The notes under the pieces were generated by a model that saw nothing but the letters and a program-made list of their open reading frames with translations, did no database searches and was not told the origin of the DNA. A program made the position numbers and the translations under genes. Below are positions 1 through 6,639 of a stretch of DNA of 12,504 nucleotides, piece after piece; within the stretch, counting starts at the first letter, position 1; every line of letters starts with the position of its first letter. Origin of the DNA: Candidatus Kaiserbacteria bacterium RIFCSPLOWO2_02_FULL_54_13 (lineage in GTDB: Bacteria; Patescibacteriota; Minisyncoccia; Phycocordibacterales; Phycocordibacteraceae); contig MFMI01000025.1 in NCBI GenBank assembly GCA_001783465.1, positions 3,128 to 15,631 of the forward strand. The letters are read 5' to 3'.

Positions 1-847
1 TTGAGAGCTCAAAACAAGGCTTGCCCGAGAGGCCTCCCCGCCACGGTGTCGGCGCGTCCTGGGGGAAGTCCAGCATTGAGTACTGCTTATTCAAGTTGCT
101 GATGACGACACCGTTGTAGCCGAAAGCGTCAATGACCTTGAGTAGTGCGCTGAAGTCGTCCCACGCGAGGTTGATAGGCATCTTGATATAGCGCGGCTTC
201 TCGCAGGGAACTGTCGCGAGCTTCGTGAGGAGCCGCGTGAGAAGCTCGGGCGTCGTAAATGTCTCGCCGCCGAAGGTGTTCGGGCAGGAGATATTAATCG
301 TGTAATAATCGCCGACTCCCGCCTCGGTCATCGTTACAAAGGTCTGGTAATAATCCTCAATGCCGGCCTCTGCATTGTTCACCTTCTCATCGTTGGTTTG
401 GGCGATAGAGATGCCGACGACGAATCCATGCGGCGTCTGTGTATTCGCAAGCCGCTTCGCAATCGCGCGGGCGCCCTGGTTTCGGAGGCCCTTCCAGACC
501 ACGAGACTTTTATTGCGAATGAGGCGCAAGAGGCGCGGCCTCGCATTGCCCGCACACGGTCGGGAGGTCACCGAGCCGACCTCTTCCCCGCCAAAGGAGA
601 TGCACGAGAGGACGCGCGAGAGCCGCCCGTCGGTATCAAAGCCGGCGGAGAGAAGCACCGGGCGCTCATAGCGAACGCCGTCAACCACTTTAGAAATGTC
701 CTTACCGTGATATCCCCACGCGAGCGACAGAAGCTGGCGGACCGGCGGAAGCGCGCCGAACACTTCGCCGGAGAAGACCATAAAGTTGTGCATAGACTCC
801 GGGCCGCACAAGAAGAAAATCGGCTTGAGCACTCTCGTGTAGAACAT
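1..847 (-). CDS. pyrD: Dihydroorotate dehydrogenase, class 2-like (3' end outside window)
   Basis: This FMN enzyme oxidises dihydroorotate to orotate in pyrimidine synthesis. 282 residues are visible; the C-terminus lies beyond base 1. The N-terminal 60 residues (MFYTRVLKPIFFLCGPESMH...) resemble the membrane-associating helical extension of class 2 (quinone-linked) enzymes. They are followed by a barrel with SAGFDTDG (67-74), GSVTSRP (91-97), GISIAQTN (145-152), INISCPNT (184-191), YIKMP (220-224) and GGLSG (271-275). Two oddities: the catalytic-base position is Cys188, where class 2 normally has Ser and class 1 has Cys, and the usual N-R-M-G-F-N-N stretch reads V-W-K-G-L-R-N (117-123), losing its first Asn. 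The start is the ATG at 847, six bases after a TATTGT box and 27 bases after the chimeric ORF upstream. Family assignment is firm; the electron acceptor is not settled. Confidence 0.9.
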   Translation of the reverse strand, partial: MFYTRVLKPIFFLCGPESMHNFMVFSGEVFGALPPVRQLLSLAWGYHGKDISKVVDGVRYERPVLLSAGFDTDGRLSRVLSCISFGGEEVGSVTSRPCAGNARPRLLRLIRNKSLVVWKGLRNQGARAIAKRLANTQTPHGFVVGISIAQTNDEKVNNAEAGIEDYYQTFVTMTEAGVGDYYTINISCPNTFGGETFTTPELLTRLLTKLATVPCEKPRYIKMPINLAWDDFSALLKVIDAFGYNGVVISNLNKQYSMLDFPQDAPTPWRGGLSGKPCFELS

Positions 848-853
848 AGGGTA

Positions 854-859
854 ACAATA
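854..859 (-). promoter_or_regulatory. -10 box of pyrD
   Basis: TATTGT lies exactly six bases (TACCCT) before the pyrD ATG and there is no Shine-Dalgarno. The arrangement matches other genes in the window and suggests a leaderless mRNA. No convincing -35 is seen. Confidence 0.45.
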
Positions 860-874
860 CCAAAAAACGGTTAT

Positions 875-1309
875 CTATTCATACCGGAGCGCATCAATAG
901 GGTTCTTCCGTGCGGCCTGCAGAGCCGGGTATAGACCGAAGGCGATGCCCGCGACACCCGAGACGAGAGGTCCGAGAGCCACCGCCGATAGCGGGAAGGC
1001 GAAGACCCAGCCGAGCGAAGCGAAGAAAATCGTGAGAGCGACGTACACGAGGGCGACGAGGCCCGCGCCAGAGGCGATGCCGATAATGCCGCCGGCGAGC
1101 GTGAGGAGTACCGACTCAATAAGAAATTGCTGAAGAATGTCGGCATTGGTCGCGCCGACTGCTTGAACGCTGGACTGCTTAATTCCCAGCTCGGGACCGA
1201 AATCTATTTTCAGCTTGTATGCCGGCTTCCGCGCCTCTGGAAAATCCTGTATCTCCGCTATCTTCCCTACTCGGATATCTATTTTTGTAAAATATTCGTA
1301 ACTAATCAT
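875..1309 (-). CDS. Chimeric ORF: CsaA N-terminal half fused to MacB/FtsX-type permease C-terminus
   Basis: The 144-residue ORF joins two unrelated families. Residues 1-49 (MISYEYFTKIDIRVGKIAEI... KPAYKLKIDFGPELGIKQSS) match the start of CsaA, a tRNA-binding-domain (EMAP-II/OB-fold) protein normally about 110 residues long. Residues 50-144 (AVGATNADILQQFLIES ... NPIDALRYE) match the last part of a MacB/FtsX-like ABC transporter permease, with hydrophobic segments at about 66-95 and 102-126 and the typical P-A-x-x-A-A-R-x-N-P-x-x-A-L-R-Y-E end. Each partner is truncated, so neither function is expected. The join, near 1157-1180, coincides with the 8-base direct repeat AAGCAGTC (minus strand), 16 bases apart. 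The start ATG follows TACAAT by six bases. It may be a deletion scar that is still an open frame, or an assembly join; the sequence alone cannot decide. Confidence 0.8.
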   Translation of the reverse strand: MISYEYFTKIDIRVGKIAEIQDFPEARKPAYKLKIDFGPELGIKQSSVQAVGATNADILQQFLIESVLLTLAGGIIGIASGAGLVALVYVALTIFFASLGWVFAFPLSAVALGPLVSGVAGIAFGLYPALQAARKNPIDALRYE

Positions 1310-1315
1310 GGGTGG

Positions 1316-1321
1316 ATTGTA
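1316..1321 (-). promoter_or_regulatory. -10 box of the chimeric csaA/permease ORF
   Basis: TACAAT sits six bases (CCACCC) before the ATG at 1309 and overlaps the TGA stop of the upstream gene. It suggests a leaderless start. A consensus -35 is not apparent. Confidence 0.45.
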
Positions 1322-1831
1322 TCAGAGCCCGAGAGCGTCTCTAACTTCTTCTGACACTTGGATAGAAACAGACTTTCCTTCTATTTCAGCTGGACTGTTT
1401 AAGCCGATACCGGCGTCTGGTTGGAGCGTGTAGAGAGTCACGTGAGTCGGTTGCGGGGGAATATCTATGCCGAGCTTCTCTTCTAGCAATTCTGAACATT
1501 CCTTCAGATTTGAAACGGCACACAATGCAACTAGTGTCTTTCTTTCCTTGTCTTGTGCAAAACGGAACTCGCCCGTGTATGCAACAAAGGATATTTTATT
1601 CTCCTTAGTGAACGCGCAGAAGAGGTCTAAGATCTCTTCCTCGAGGTCGGGGTGCGAAGAGAGAATATTTTTAACGCATAAGAGACTCACGTGAAAAGAC
1701 GCTCTCTTCTGTAACGTCTCACCCTCTATTGAGAGGGTTTCTGGCAGGCCGTTCAATTCTACTGGAAGAGTTATATACCCTTTGTTGTATGTAAATGTAT
1801 CTCCGCCACAGATATATTTCTTCTCCTTCAT
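1322..1831 (-). CDS. 2H phosphoesterase-like protein (LigT/2'-5' RNA ligase superfamily)
   Basis: The 169-residue protein has no signal peptide or membrane segment. Two H-x-[ST]-L motifs spaced about 80 residues apart, HVSL (47-50) and HVTL (130-133), are the catalytic signature of the 2H phosphoesterase fold, which acts on cyclic phosphates or 2',5'-linked nucleotides. The second is followed by YTL and GIGLNSP, as is common in this group. Length fits a single 2H domain. The substrate cannot be inferred. It starts at ATG 1831, six bases after TAGAAT, and ends 12 bases before the chimeric csaA ORF, so it may share transcripts with it. Assignment rests on the paired motifs; overall similarity to characterised members looks low. 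Confidence 0.65.
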   Translation of the reverse strand: MKEKKYICGGDTFTYNKGYITLPVELNGLPETLSIEGETLQKRASFHVSLLCVKNILSSHPDLEEEILDLFCAFTKENKISFVAYTGEFRFAQDKERKTLVALCAVSNLKECSELLEEKLGIDIPPQPTHVTLYTLQPDAGIGLNSPAEIEGKSVSIQVSEEVRDALGL

Positions 1832-1837
1832 GTTCTA

Positions 1838-1843
1838 ATTCTA
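1838..1843 (-). promoter_or_regulatory. -10 box of the 2H phosphoesterase-like gene
   Basis: TAGAAT stands six bases (TAGAAC) before the ATG at 1831, with no Shine-Dalgarno. It predicts a leaderless transcript. Confidence 0.45.
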
Positions 1844-1888
1844 CCTCATGAGCTGGCCGTGTGGTACGACGTGGAAACCGTTTTTGGT

Positions 1889-2506
1889 CTATAGTCCCTT
1901 GATATCGCTTTTAATCATTTTGATGATTTCGGGGAATGTGGGTGCGGTGAAGTGTCCTTTCTTATTTTTGTATATGGCGATGCGCGCGTTTTTTAACTTC
2001 TTCCTGTATTTCTCTGCTTGAGAGACAGGAACGATATCATCGTCTTTTGAGAAAAGCAGGTAGAGATTCTTACAGTTTCTTTCAATCAAAGATAGGTTGG
2101 CCTTGAGTCTGAAACCGCCGACCAGGTCCTCTGTGGGTAGAGGGCCGCCGAAGGGCGCGCAGACGAGATGCGCTGACAGAGCCTTCTTTGACAGTCTGTG
2201 TTCAGACAGGTACTTCGCGAGGAAAATCCCGCCGAGAGAAGAGCCGATGAGAATGAAATTGTTGCGGAGAAGAGGCAGATATCTTTCAAAGAAAATTTTC
2301 CAGTCTCTGTACTTCGCATTATCCTGTAGAGGCATTCGCGGCCTAATGATTTCGAACTTTTTGCCCAACTTCTTTTCTAGGTCGGCCTCCCAGTACGGTC
2401 TCTTCAAGATTGAAACTTTCCTTGTCCTCAGCCAATGCAAATAATCCTTCGTATTCTTAAAAGTCATCCCGCCGTGAATCATGAGTATCTGGAGCTTCTT
2501 TTTCAT
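1889..2506 (-). CDS. Small alpha/beta hydrolase (RBBP9/YdeN-like)
   Basis: The 205-residue cytoplasmic protein is rich in lysine. It begins with a strand and HGG oxyanion region (LQILMIHGG, 5-13). The nucleophile elbow G-S-S-L-G is at 88-92 with Ser90 as the likely nucleophile. The acid is in SKDDDIVP (153-160, probably Asp156) and the histidine in KGHFTAP (183-189, His185). The order and the short length fit the RBBP9/YdeN serine hydrolase group, although the first motif is HGG where that group often has HG(W/T/S). The substrate is unknown. The start is ATG 2506, ten bases after a perfect TATAAT, which leaves a 5' leader of only a few bases. Confidence 0.75.
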   Translation of the reverse strand: MKKKLQILMIHGGMTFKNTKDYLHWLRTRKVSILKRPYWEADLEKKLGKKFEIIRPRMPLQDNAKYRDWKIFFERYLPLLRNNFILIGSSLGGIFLAKYLSEHRLSKKALSAHLVCAPFGGPLPTEDLVGGFRLKANLSLIERNCKNLYLLFSKDDDIVPVSQAEKYRKKLKNARIAIYKNKKGHFTAPTFPEIIKMIKSDIKGL

Positions 2507-2516
2507 ACGTTTGCCT

Positions 2517-2522
2517 ATTATA
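2517..2522 (-). promoter_or_regulatory. -10 box of the alpha/beta hydrolase gene
   Basis: A consensus TATAAT is followed by ten bases and the ATG at 2506. The start point expected about seven bases downstream would give a leader of three or four bases. The -35 region is poor. Confidence 0.55.
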
Positions 2523-2546
2523 TCAATTTACGAGCTGTCTGTCTGG

Positions 2547-2570
2547 CCTGCACTGAGCCTGTCGAAGTGG
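2547..2570. repeat. Intergenic REP-like sequence
   Basis: The 3' gap of the HAD gene holds CACTTCGACAGGCTCAGTG (minus-strand reading) followed by CAGGCC. From memory, TTCGACAGGCTCAGTG-type words recur between genes in many genomes, including candidate phyla, as REP-like dispersed repeats. Only one copy is seen here, so its repetitive nature is inferred. The ends CACT/AGTG can pair over four bases. Confidence 0.45.
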
Positions 2571-2582
2571 ACGATGTTGGAA

Positions 2583-3200
2583 CTACGCTTGGTATCCGTA
2601 CTCGGACAGAACTAATTTGAAAGAGGGGTAATCCCGATACAGTTGTCCATTAAACCCCAGTTTAATCAAACTTTCAACATGATCTTCTCTATCATCCCAG
2701 TACAGTATCTCTCCCTTATCTAAAACCGCGTACTTTTCTTTCAAAACCTGAAATATCTTTTCTAACCCCTCAGGACTATGCTTGTACACACCGAGGTCTG
2801 CCGATGAGAATATTTCATCAAAGATTTTGTCGTAGGATAATTTATTAACGAGATATTTTGTGCGATGTTTTTCTTGATTTGTTGCTAGACAGACAACCCC
2901 TCCCTGTTCTTTCAATTTCAAAATAGAGTCGTACACATTGTTGTACACAGAATCGCCGATTGAAAACCAGTACTGTATTAATTCGTCGACCGTGCCTCTC
3001 CATCTCCACGTTTCAAGCACTTTCGTAAGTTCTTCTTTAAGGTCTGCCTTTCCCAATAGGCAATTTTTAAAAGCAGTCTCAAAGAAGGGCGATATTGTGG
3101 CGGGGTCTACACCGAACTCTTTTGAATACTGCTCACTAAAGCGCCCACCATAAGTGATCATTCCGTCATTGTCATAAATTATTGCTTTTGGTTTTTTCAT
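2583..3200 (-). CDS. HAD-superfamily hydrolase
   Basis: The 205-residue protein has the four HAD motifs. Motif I is D10-N-D12-G (IIYDNDGMI), with Asp10 the expected nucleophile. Motif II is Thr107 in VVCLATN, motif III is Lys140 in GVYKHSPEGLEKIF, and motif IV is the acidic pair in ILYWDDRED (Asp169/Asp170). An all-helical cap lies between motifs I and II (about 15-95). Members are mostly small-molecule phosphatases; the substrate here is unknown. The ATG at 3200 is only eight bases after the CCA end of tRNA-Gln and has no -10 box or Shine-Dalgarno of its own, so it is probably expressed from the tRNA transcript and freed by tRNA 3' processing. Confidence 0.85.
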   Translation of the reverse strand: MKKPKAIIYDNDGMITYGGRFSEQYSKEFGVDPATISPFFETAFKNCLLGKADLKEELTKVLETWRWRGTVDELIQYWFSIGDSVYNNVYDSILKLKEQGGVVCLATNQEKHRTKYLVNKLSYDKIFDEIFSSADLGVYKHSPEGLEKIFQVLKEKYAVLDKGEILYWDDREDHVESLIKLGFNGQLYRDYPSFKLVLSEYGYQA

Positions 3201-3208
3201 AAACTGAT

Positions 3209-3282
3209 TGGCTGCCGGGCAGGGATTCGGACCCCAATATTCTCCTTCAAAGGGAGACGTCCTACCATTAGACGACCCGGCA
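3209..3282 (-). tRNA. tRNA-Gln (anticodon UUG)
   Basis: The 74-base gene folds as a cloverleaf with encoded CCA. Acceptor stem TGCCGGG/CCCGGCA has seven pairs. U1-A72 and discriminator G73 are glutamine identity elements. The D-stem is GTCT/GGAC with loop AATGGTA, and the anticodon stem is TCTCC/GGAGA with loop CTTTGAA, giving anticodon UUG. The T-arm is unusual: the loop reads TCCGAAT, with C at position 55 in place of the near-universal U (pseudouridine), and the two outer stem pairs are U-G and G-U. Its promoter probably lies in the repeat at 3304-3353 about 20-70 bases upstream. The HAD gene follows after eight bases. Confidence 0.92.
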
Positions 3283-3303
3283 ATATGTAAACTCTACACT
3301 ATT

Positions 3304-3353
3304 TTCGCAATATCAACATCATCCTTATATCCTCAAGTTTATAAGTATGACTA
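3304..3353 (-). repeat. Downstream copy of the regulator promoter repeat
   Basis: On the minus strand this 50-base stretch begins at the TAG stop of the winged-helix gene. It repeats the segment that begins at the dnaX stop (3631-3684): TAG-N-CAT-N, then CTTATAAACTTGAG, then ATAT, GG, TGATG and ATTGCGAA at matching places. The inverted repeat CTTATA/TATAAG within it could be an operator half-site pair. It may serve as the tRNA-Gln promoter/operator, or be the remnant of a duplicated regulator gene, since ATGATGTTG here encodes MMLILRK-stop. Confidence 0.6.
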
Positions 3354-3650
3354 TGTTTGCTGGAATGATTTGAGGAAGTGGACGAACTTCTTCCCGTAGG
3401 GCGACAGCGAGTGTTCCACAAACTTTCCGCGATATTTTTTATTAATGAGTCCCGCCTGATACAACCTCCTTGTGTGTTCGCCGAGAGTTTTTTCATTTGC
3501 CCCCACCGCTTCAATGATATCTTCCAGCGTCATACTGTCGCGTTCGGCGATAGTAAGCAATATCTCAATACGATAATGATTCGCAATGCCTTTCAAATGC
3601 CGCTCCATCTGTTTTGCTGTTTTCATTCTCTTCGCAATTACAATATGCAT
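3351..3650 (-). CDS. Small winged-helix (ArsR-like) transcriptional regulator
   Basis: The 99-residue protein (MHIVIAKRMKTAKQMERHLK... to the end SFQQT) looks like a stand-alone winged helix. A first helix carries GIANHYRIEILLTI; next comes MTLEDIIEAVGANEKTLGEHTRRLYQAGL as the helix-turn-helix, with recognition helix about 53-65, then a wing (INKKYRGKFVEHSLSP) and a closing helix. No cysteine metal site is present, so it is not a metal sensor of the classic ArsR kind. I chose ATG 3650 over a longer frame opening at 3842 because the extra 64 residues are only the reverse reading of dnaX, and TATATT lies six bases before 3650. Copies of one repeat lie before and after the gene, which suggests autoregulation plus control of tRNA-Gln/HAD. 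Confidence 0.75.
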   Translation of the reverse strand: MHIVIAKRMKTAKQMERHLKGIANHYRIEILLTIAERDSMTLEDIIEAVGANEKTLGEHTRRLYQAGLINKKYRGKFVEHSLSPYGKKFVHFLKSFQQT

Positions 3651-3681
3651 CAACCCAATATACTCAAGTTTATAAGGATGT

Positions 3682-3684
<3 letters not shown>
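3631..3684 (-). repeat. Upstream copy of the regulator promoter repeat (putative operator)
   Basis: This copy runs from the dnaX stop codon into the first codons of the winged-helix gene. It contains TAGACA (3679-3684, five of six -35 bases), a 16-base spacer holding CTTATAAACTTGAG, and TATATT (3657-3662), followed by six bases and the ATG. A similar copy lies just after the gene at 3304-3353. Confidence 0.6.
3657..3684 (-). promoter_or_regulatory. Promoter of the winged-helix gene
   Basis: TAGACA, a 16-base spacer and TATATT form a good promoter. GGGTTG (six bases) then leads to the ATG at 3650, so the mRNA should start at or near the A of ATG. Confidence 0.6.
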
Positions 3685-4731
<1,047 letters not shown>

Positions 4732-4737
4732 AGGATG

Positions 4738-4743
4738 ATTATA
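4738..4743 (-). promoter_or_regulatory. -10 box of dnaX
   Basis: A consensus TATAAT is six bases (CATCCT) before the dnaX ATG and overlaps the TAA stop of dus. It is the clearest example of the leaderless spacing seen through the window. Confidence 0.6.
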
Positions 4744-5773
4744 CTTGATTCTCCCTGATAGCGCGCTCCAGCTCAGTGGCGGAAGTGGCTTGCATCAATT
4801 TCGTGCGGAGGTCGGTGGCGCCGTCGAAGCCAGCGACGAATGCCTTGATGTGCTTCTTCAATATGGAAAAGTTCTTCAGCGGAGTGATTTTTTCAAAGCC
4901 GTATGCGAGTTCGGCGAGCGCTACGAGCTTTTCTTCAAGCGGCGCGTCCTCCGGTTTTCGTCCGGCGAAGACCCATGGGTTGCCGAACATCGCTCTGCCG
5001 AGCATCGCTCCGTCGCAACCGGTCGTAGCGACTTTTGCGCGCGCATCTTCAAGATTCTGCACATCGCCATTGCCGATAAGAAGCACTCTCGGATTCACGC
5101 GGTTGCGGATTGCGACCGCCTTATTCATTTGTTCCCATACTGCAGGCACGAGCGAGAGCTCTCTGCGCGTGCGCAAGTGGAGCGTAATAGCGGCCGGATC
5201 CGCTTCAAGGAGCGCCGTGAGCCATTCGTCAAGCGATTCTTTGTGGTAACCGATGCGTGTTTTCACCGAGACCGGCAAACTGCTTGCCTCTTTGGCAGTG
5301 CGGATAAGCCTTGCGGCAAGCACCGGATCTTTCACCAGCGCCGCGCCTGCGCCCTGCTTCTCTATCGCGCGGTCGGGGCATCCCATATTGAGGTCAACGC
5401 CGTCAAAGCCGAGTTTCTCGGCAAGCGCGGCCGCGTAGGCAATCGTTTCGGGTTTGGACGAAAATATCTGCGCAACAATCGGCCGCTGGTCGGGGGCGAA
5501 TTGTAGATCGCGAAGCAAAGAATTATGGCTCTCGCTTCTTTGTATCTCGCTTGTCCCGTTAGAGACGCCTGCCGAAGGCAGGCCAGGAGTCTCCGACTCC
5601 TTGTCTCTAACGGGACGAGTGTGGTAGAGCCCGTCCGCCGAGACGAACTCTGTCCAGAACACGTCCGGCTTGCCCCGCTTCGCGACAAGCGCGCGGAAGG
5701 CGACGTCGGTCACGTCCGCCATCGGCGCCATGACGAAAAATGGTTTCGGTAACGTATCCCAAAATGACTTCAT
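4739..5773 (-). CDS. dus: tRNA-dihydrouridine synthase carrying a palindromic-element insert
   Basis: This FMN enzyme reduces uridines in the tRNA D-loop with NADPH. The 344 residues include APMADVTD (16-23), NMGCPDRAIEKQGAGAAL (129-146, catalytic Cys132), VKTRIGY (170-176), LHLRTRRE (usually H-G-R-T-R in the family), IGNGDV and GRAMFGNPWVF. Residues 53-74 (RPVRDKESETPGLPSAGVSN and GT) are not part of the family fold. They are encoded by a 64-base cloverleaf palindrome between the DGL strand region and LLRDLQFAP, a surface loop region in related proteins. Nearby residues 75-84 may also be extra. The frame is intact and all catalytic motifs remain, so activity is likely. The ATG at 5773 overlaps nothing and follows the ftsQ-like gene by 32 bases. 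Confidence 0.92.
   Translation of the reverse strand: MKSFWDTLPKPFFVMAPMADVTDVAFRALVAKRGKPDVFWTEFVSADGLYHTRPVRDKESETPGLPSAGVSNGTSEIQRSESHNSLLRDLQFAPDQRPIVAQIFSSKPETIAYAAALAEKLGFDGVDLNMGCPDRAIEKQGAGAALVKDPVLAARLIRTAKEASSLPVSVKTRIGYHKESLDEWLTALLEADPAAITLHLRTRRELSLVPAVWEQMNKAVAIRNRVNPRVLLIGNGDVQNLEDARAKVATTGCDGAMLGRAMFGNPWVFAGRKPEDAPLEEKLVALAELAYGFEKITPLKNFSILKKHIKAFVAGFDGATDLRTKLMQATSATELERAIRENQV
5553..5616. mobile_element. Cloverleaf palindromic element inside dus (family CCCGTTAGARAC, copy 1)
   Basis: The ends are 14-base perfect inverted repeats, GTCCCGTTAGAGAC (5553-5566) and its complement (5603-5616). Between them lie two more perfect hairpins: GCCTGCC-GAA-GGCAGGC (5567-5583) and GGAGTC-TCC-GACTCC (5586-5600). 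The whole can fold as a three-way junction. It is read through in dus as PVRDK...VSNGT. The same termini and architecture occur in dprA (8081-8147). Its behaviour resembles Rickettsia palindromic elements that insert in frame in genes; it has no coding capacity for movement. Confidence 0.75.
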
Positions 5774-5779
5774 TTCACC

Positions 5780-5785
5780 ACCCTA
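5780..5785 (-). promoter_or_regulatory. Possible -10 box of dus
   Basis: TAGGGT lies six bases (GGTGAA) before the dus ATG. It is a poor -10 match but keeps the six-base spacing; read-through from the ftsQ-like gene is equally possible. Confidence 0.25.
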
Positions 5786-5797
5786 TCAAAATTTCTG

Positions 5798-5828
5798 CCT
5801 ACAACCTACTCCCTACTACCTACAACCT
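5798..5828. repeat. Low-complexity CTAC-rich repeat at the ftsQ-like 3' end
   Basis: CTACAACCT occurs twice around CTCCCTACTAC on the plus strand. The segment provides the last codons (VVGSRE) and the TAG stop of the ftsQ-like gene, so it may be a short repeat that replaced the original end of the protein. Confidence 0.45.
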
Positions 5829-6639
5829 TTTTCACATACACCTTGCCGTCAAAGCGCAGGTCAATGTAGTCAATAGAGCCATCCGCGAGATTGAAGTTCG
5901 CACGGCCGGAGACGAGCGCGGTGAAAGCCTCTTGCTCATGAGCGAGCACGTAGGTGACGCGCGTCCCGCTTACGAGATAATCGTCAACCTCATCACCGCG
6001 TAGGACAACGCGAGTGACCGGCGAGCCGAGCGTATCCAACTGGCGCGCGAAGTCAAACGTGGCGGGGAGTTTTTCGGCATTCGCGAGAGTCGCGCGGAGC
6101 GGTTCCAGCGTATCCCCTTCAAGCGGCGCGTAGAGTCTGAAGGTGTTGATAGTCGTGCTCGTTGCCAAAGCGGCGGAAAAGATGACTCCGCTTGCATCGA
6201 AGAGATAACAGTATTCGTCTACATCCGGGCCCGAGGGTGAGAGACCGCACCAGCGTGCGATAGGGGCGCGGTCGTTCGTCTTAATAGAGATGCTGGTCAG
6301 GCCGTTGCGGAATATGGAGACGGCGGCAAGGTCCGGATGCTCGGCGAGGATGGTAGAGCGGATGCCTGACGCGGGGAAGAAGAATATGGAATCGCGCGGA
6401 ATGATGCCGAAATAGCTTCCCTGCATCGCGCGCTTAGCATATTCGGCGAAAGAAGGACCCGCGCTGTAGACGTCGACGCGCGCGATGCGCACCGCGCTCT
6501 GCTGGAGTCCCCAAACGAGCACACCGGAGATGATACCGAGAAGAATATTAAGCGCGATGAGGCCGCGGTGGCGGCTCCTGCGCCGCCGCTCCGCGAGCCC
6601 CGCCCTACCCTGCGGGGCCGATGACTTTCTTCCCCACAT
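5806..6639 (-). CDS. FtsQ/DivIB-like cell-division membrane protein
   Basis: The 277-residue protein has the layout of FtsQ. A basic cytoplasmic tail (1-25, rich in Arg) comes first, then one membrane helix at about 26-47 (LIALNILLGIISGVLVWGL). A POTRA-like region follows (IARVDVYSAGPSF..., with SIFFFPASGIRSTILAEHP and SISIKTNDRAPIARWC). A beta domain ends in GSIDYIDLRFDGKVYVKK, the type of C-terminal strand pair seen in FtsQ. FtsQ links division proteins at the septum outside the membrane. Sequence similarity is weak, as usual for this family, so the call rests on topology and the C-terminal motif. The start ATG at 6639 lies inside serS, overlapping its last 35 bases, which suggests translational coupling. 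The last residues come from a repeat. Confidence 0.6.
   Translation of the reverse strand: MWGRKSSAPQGRAGLAERRRRSRHRGLIALNILLGIISGVLVWGLQQSAVRIARVDVYSAGPSFAEYAKRAMQGSYFGIIPRDSIFFFPASGIRSTILAEHPDLAAVSIFRNGLTSISIKTNDRAPIARWCGLSPSGPDVDEYCYLFDASGVIFSAALATSTTINTFRLYAPLEGDTLEPLRATLANAEKLPATFDFARQLDTLGSPVTRVVLRGDEVDDYLVSGTRVTYVLAHEQEAFTALVSGRANFNLADGSIDYIDLRFDGKVYVKKVVGSRE

Noticed and set aside
398..934. 178-residue plus-strand frame with charged composition
   Set aside because: It is the antisense reading of pyrD, whose motifs are unmistakable on the minus strand.
4745..5506. 253-residue plus-strand frame
   Set aside because: It runs entirely antisense to dus, has no family motifs, and follows from the GC-rich codon usage of dus.
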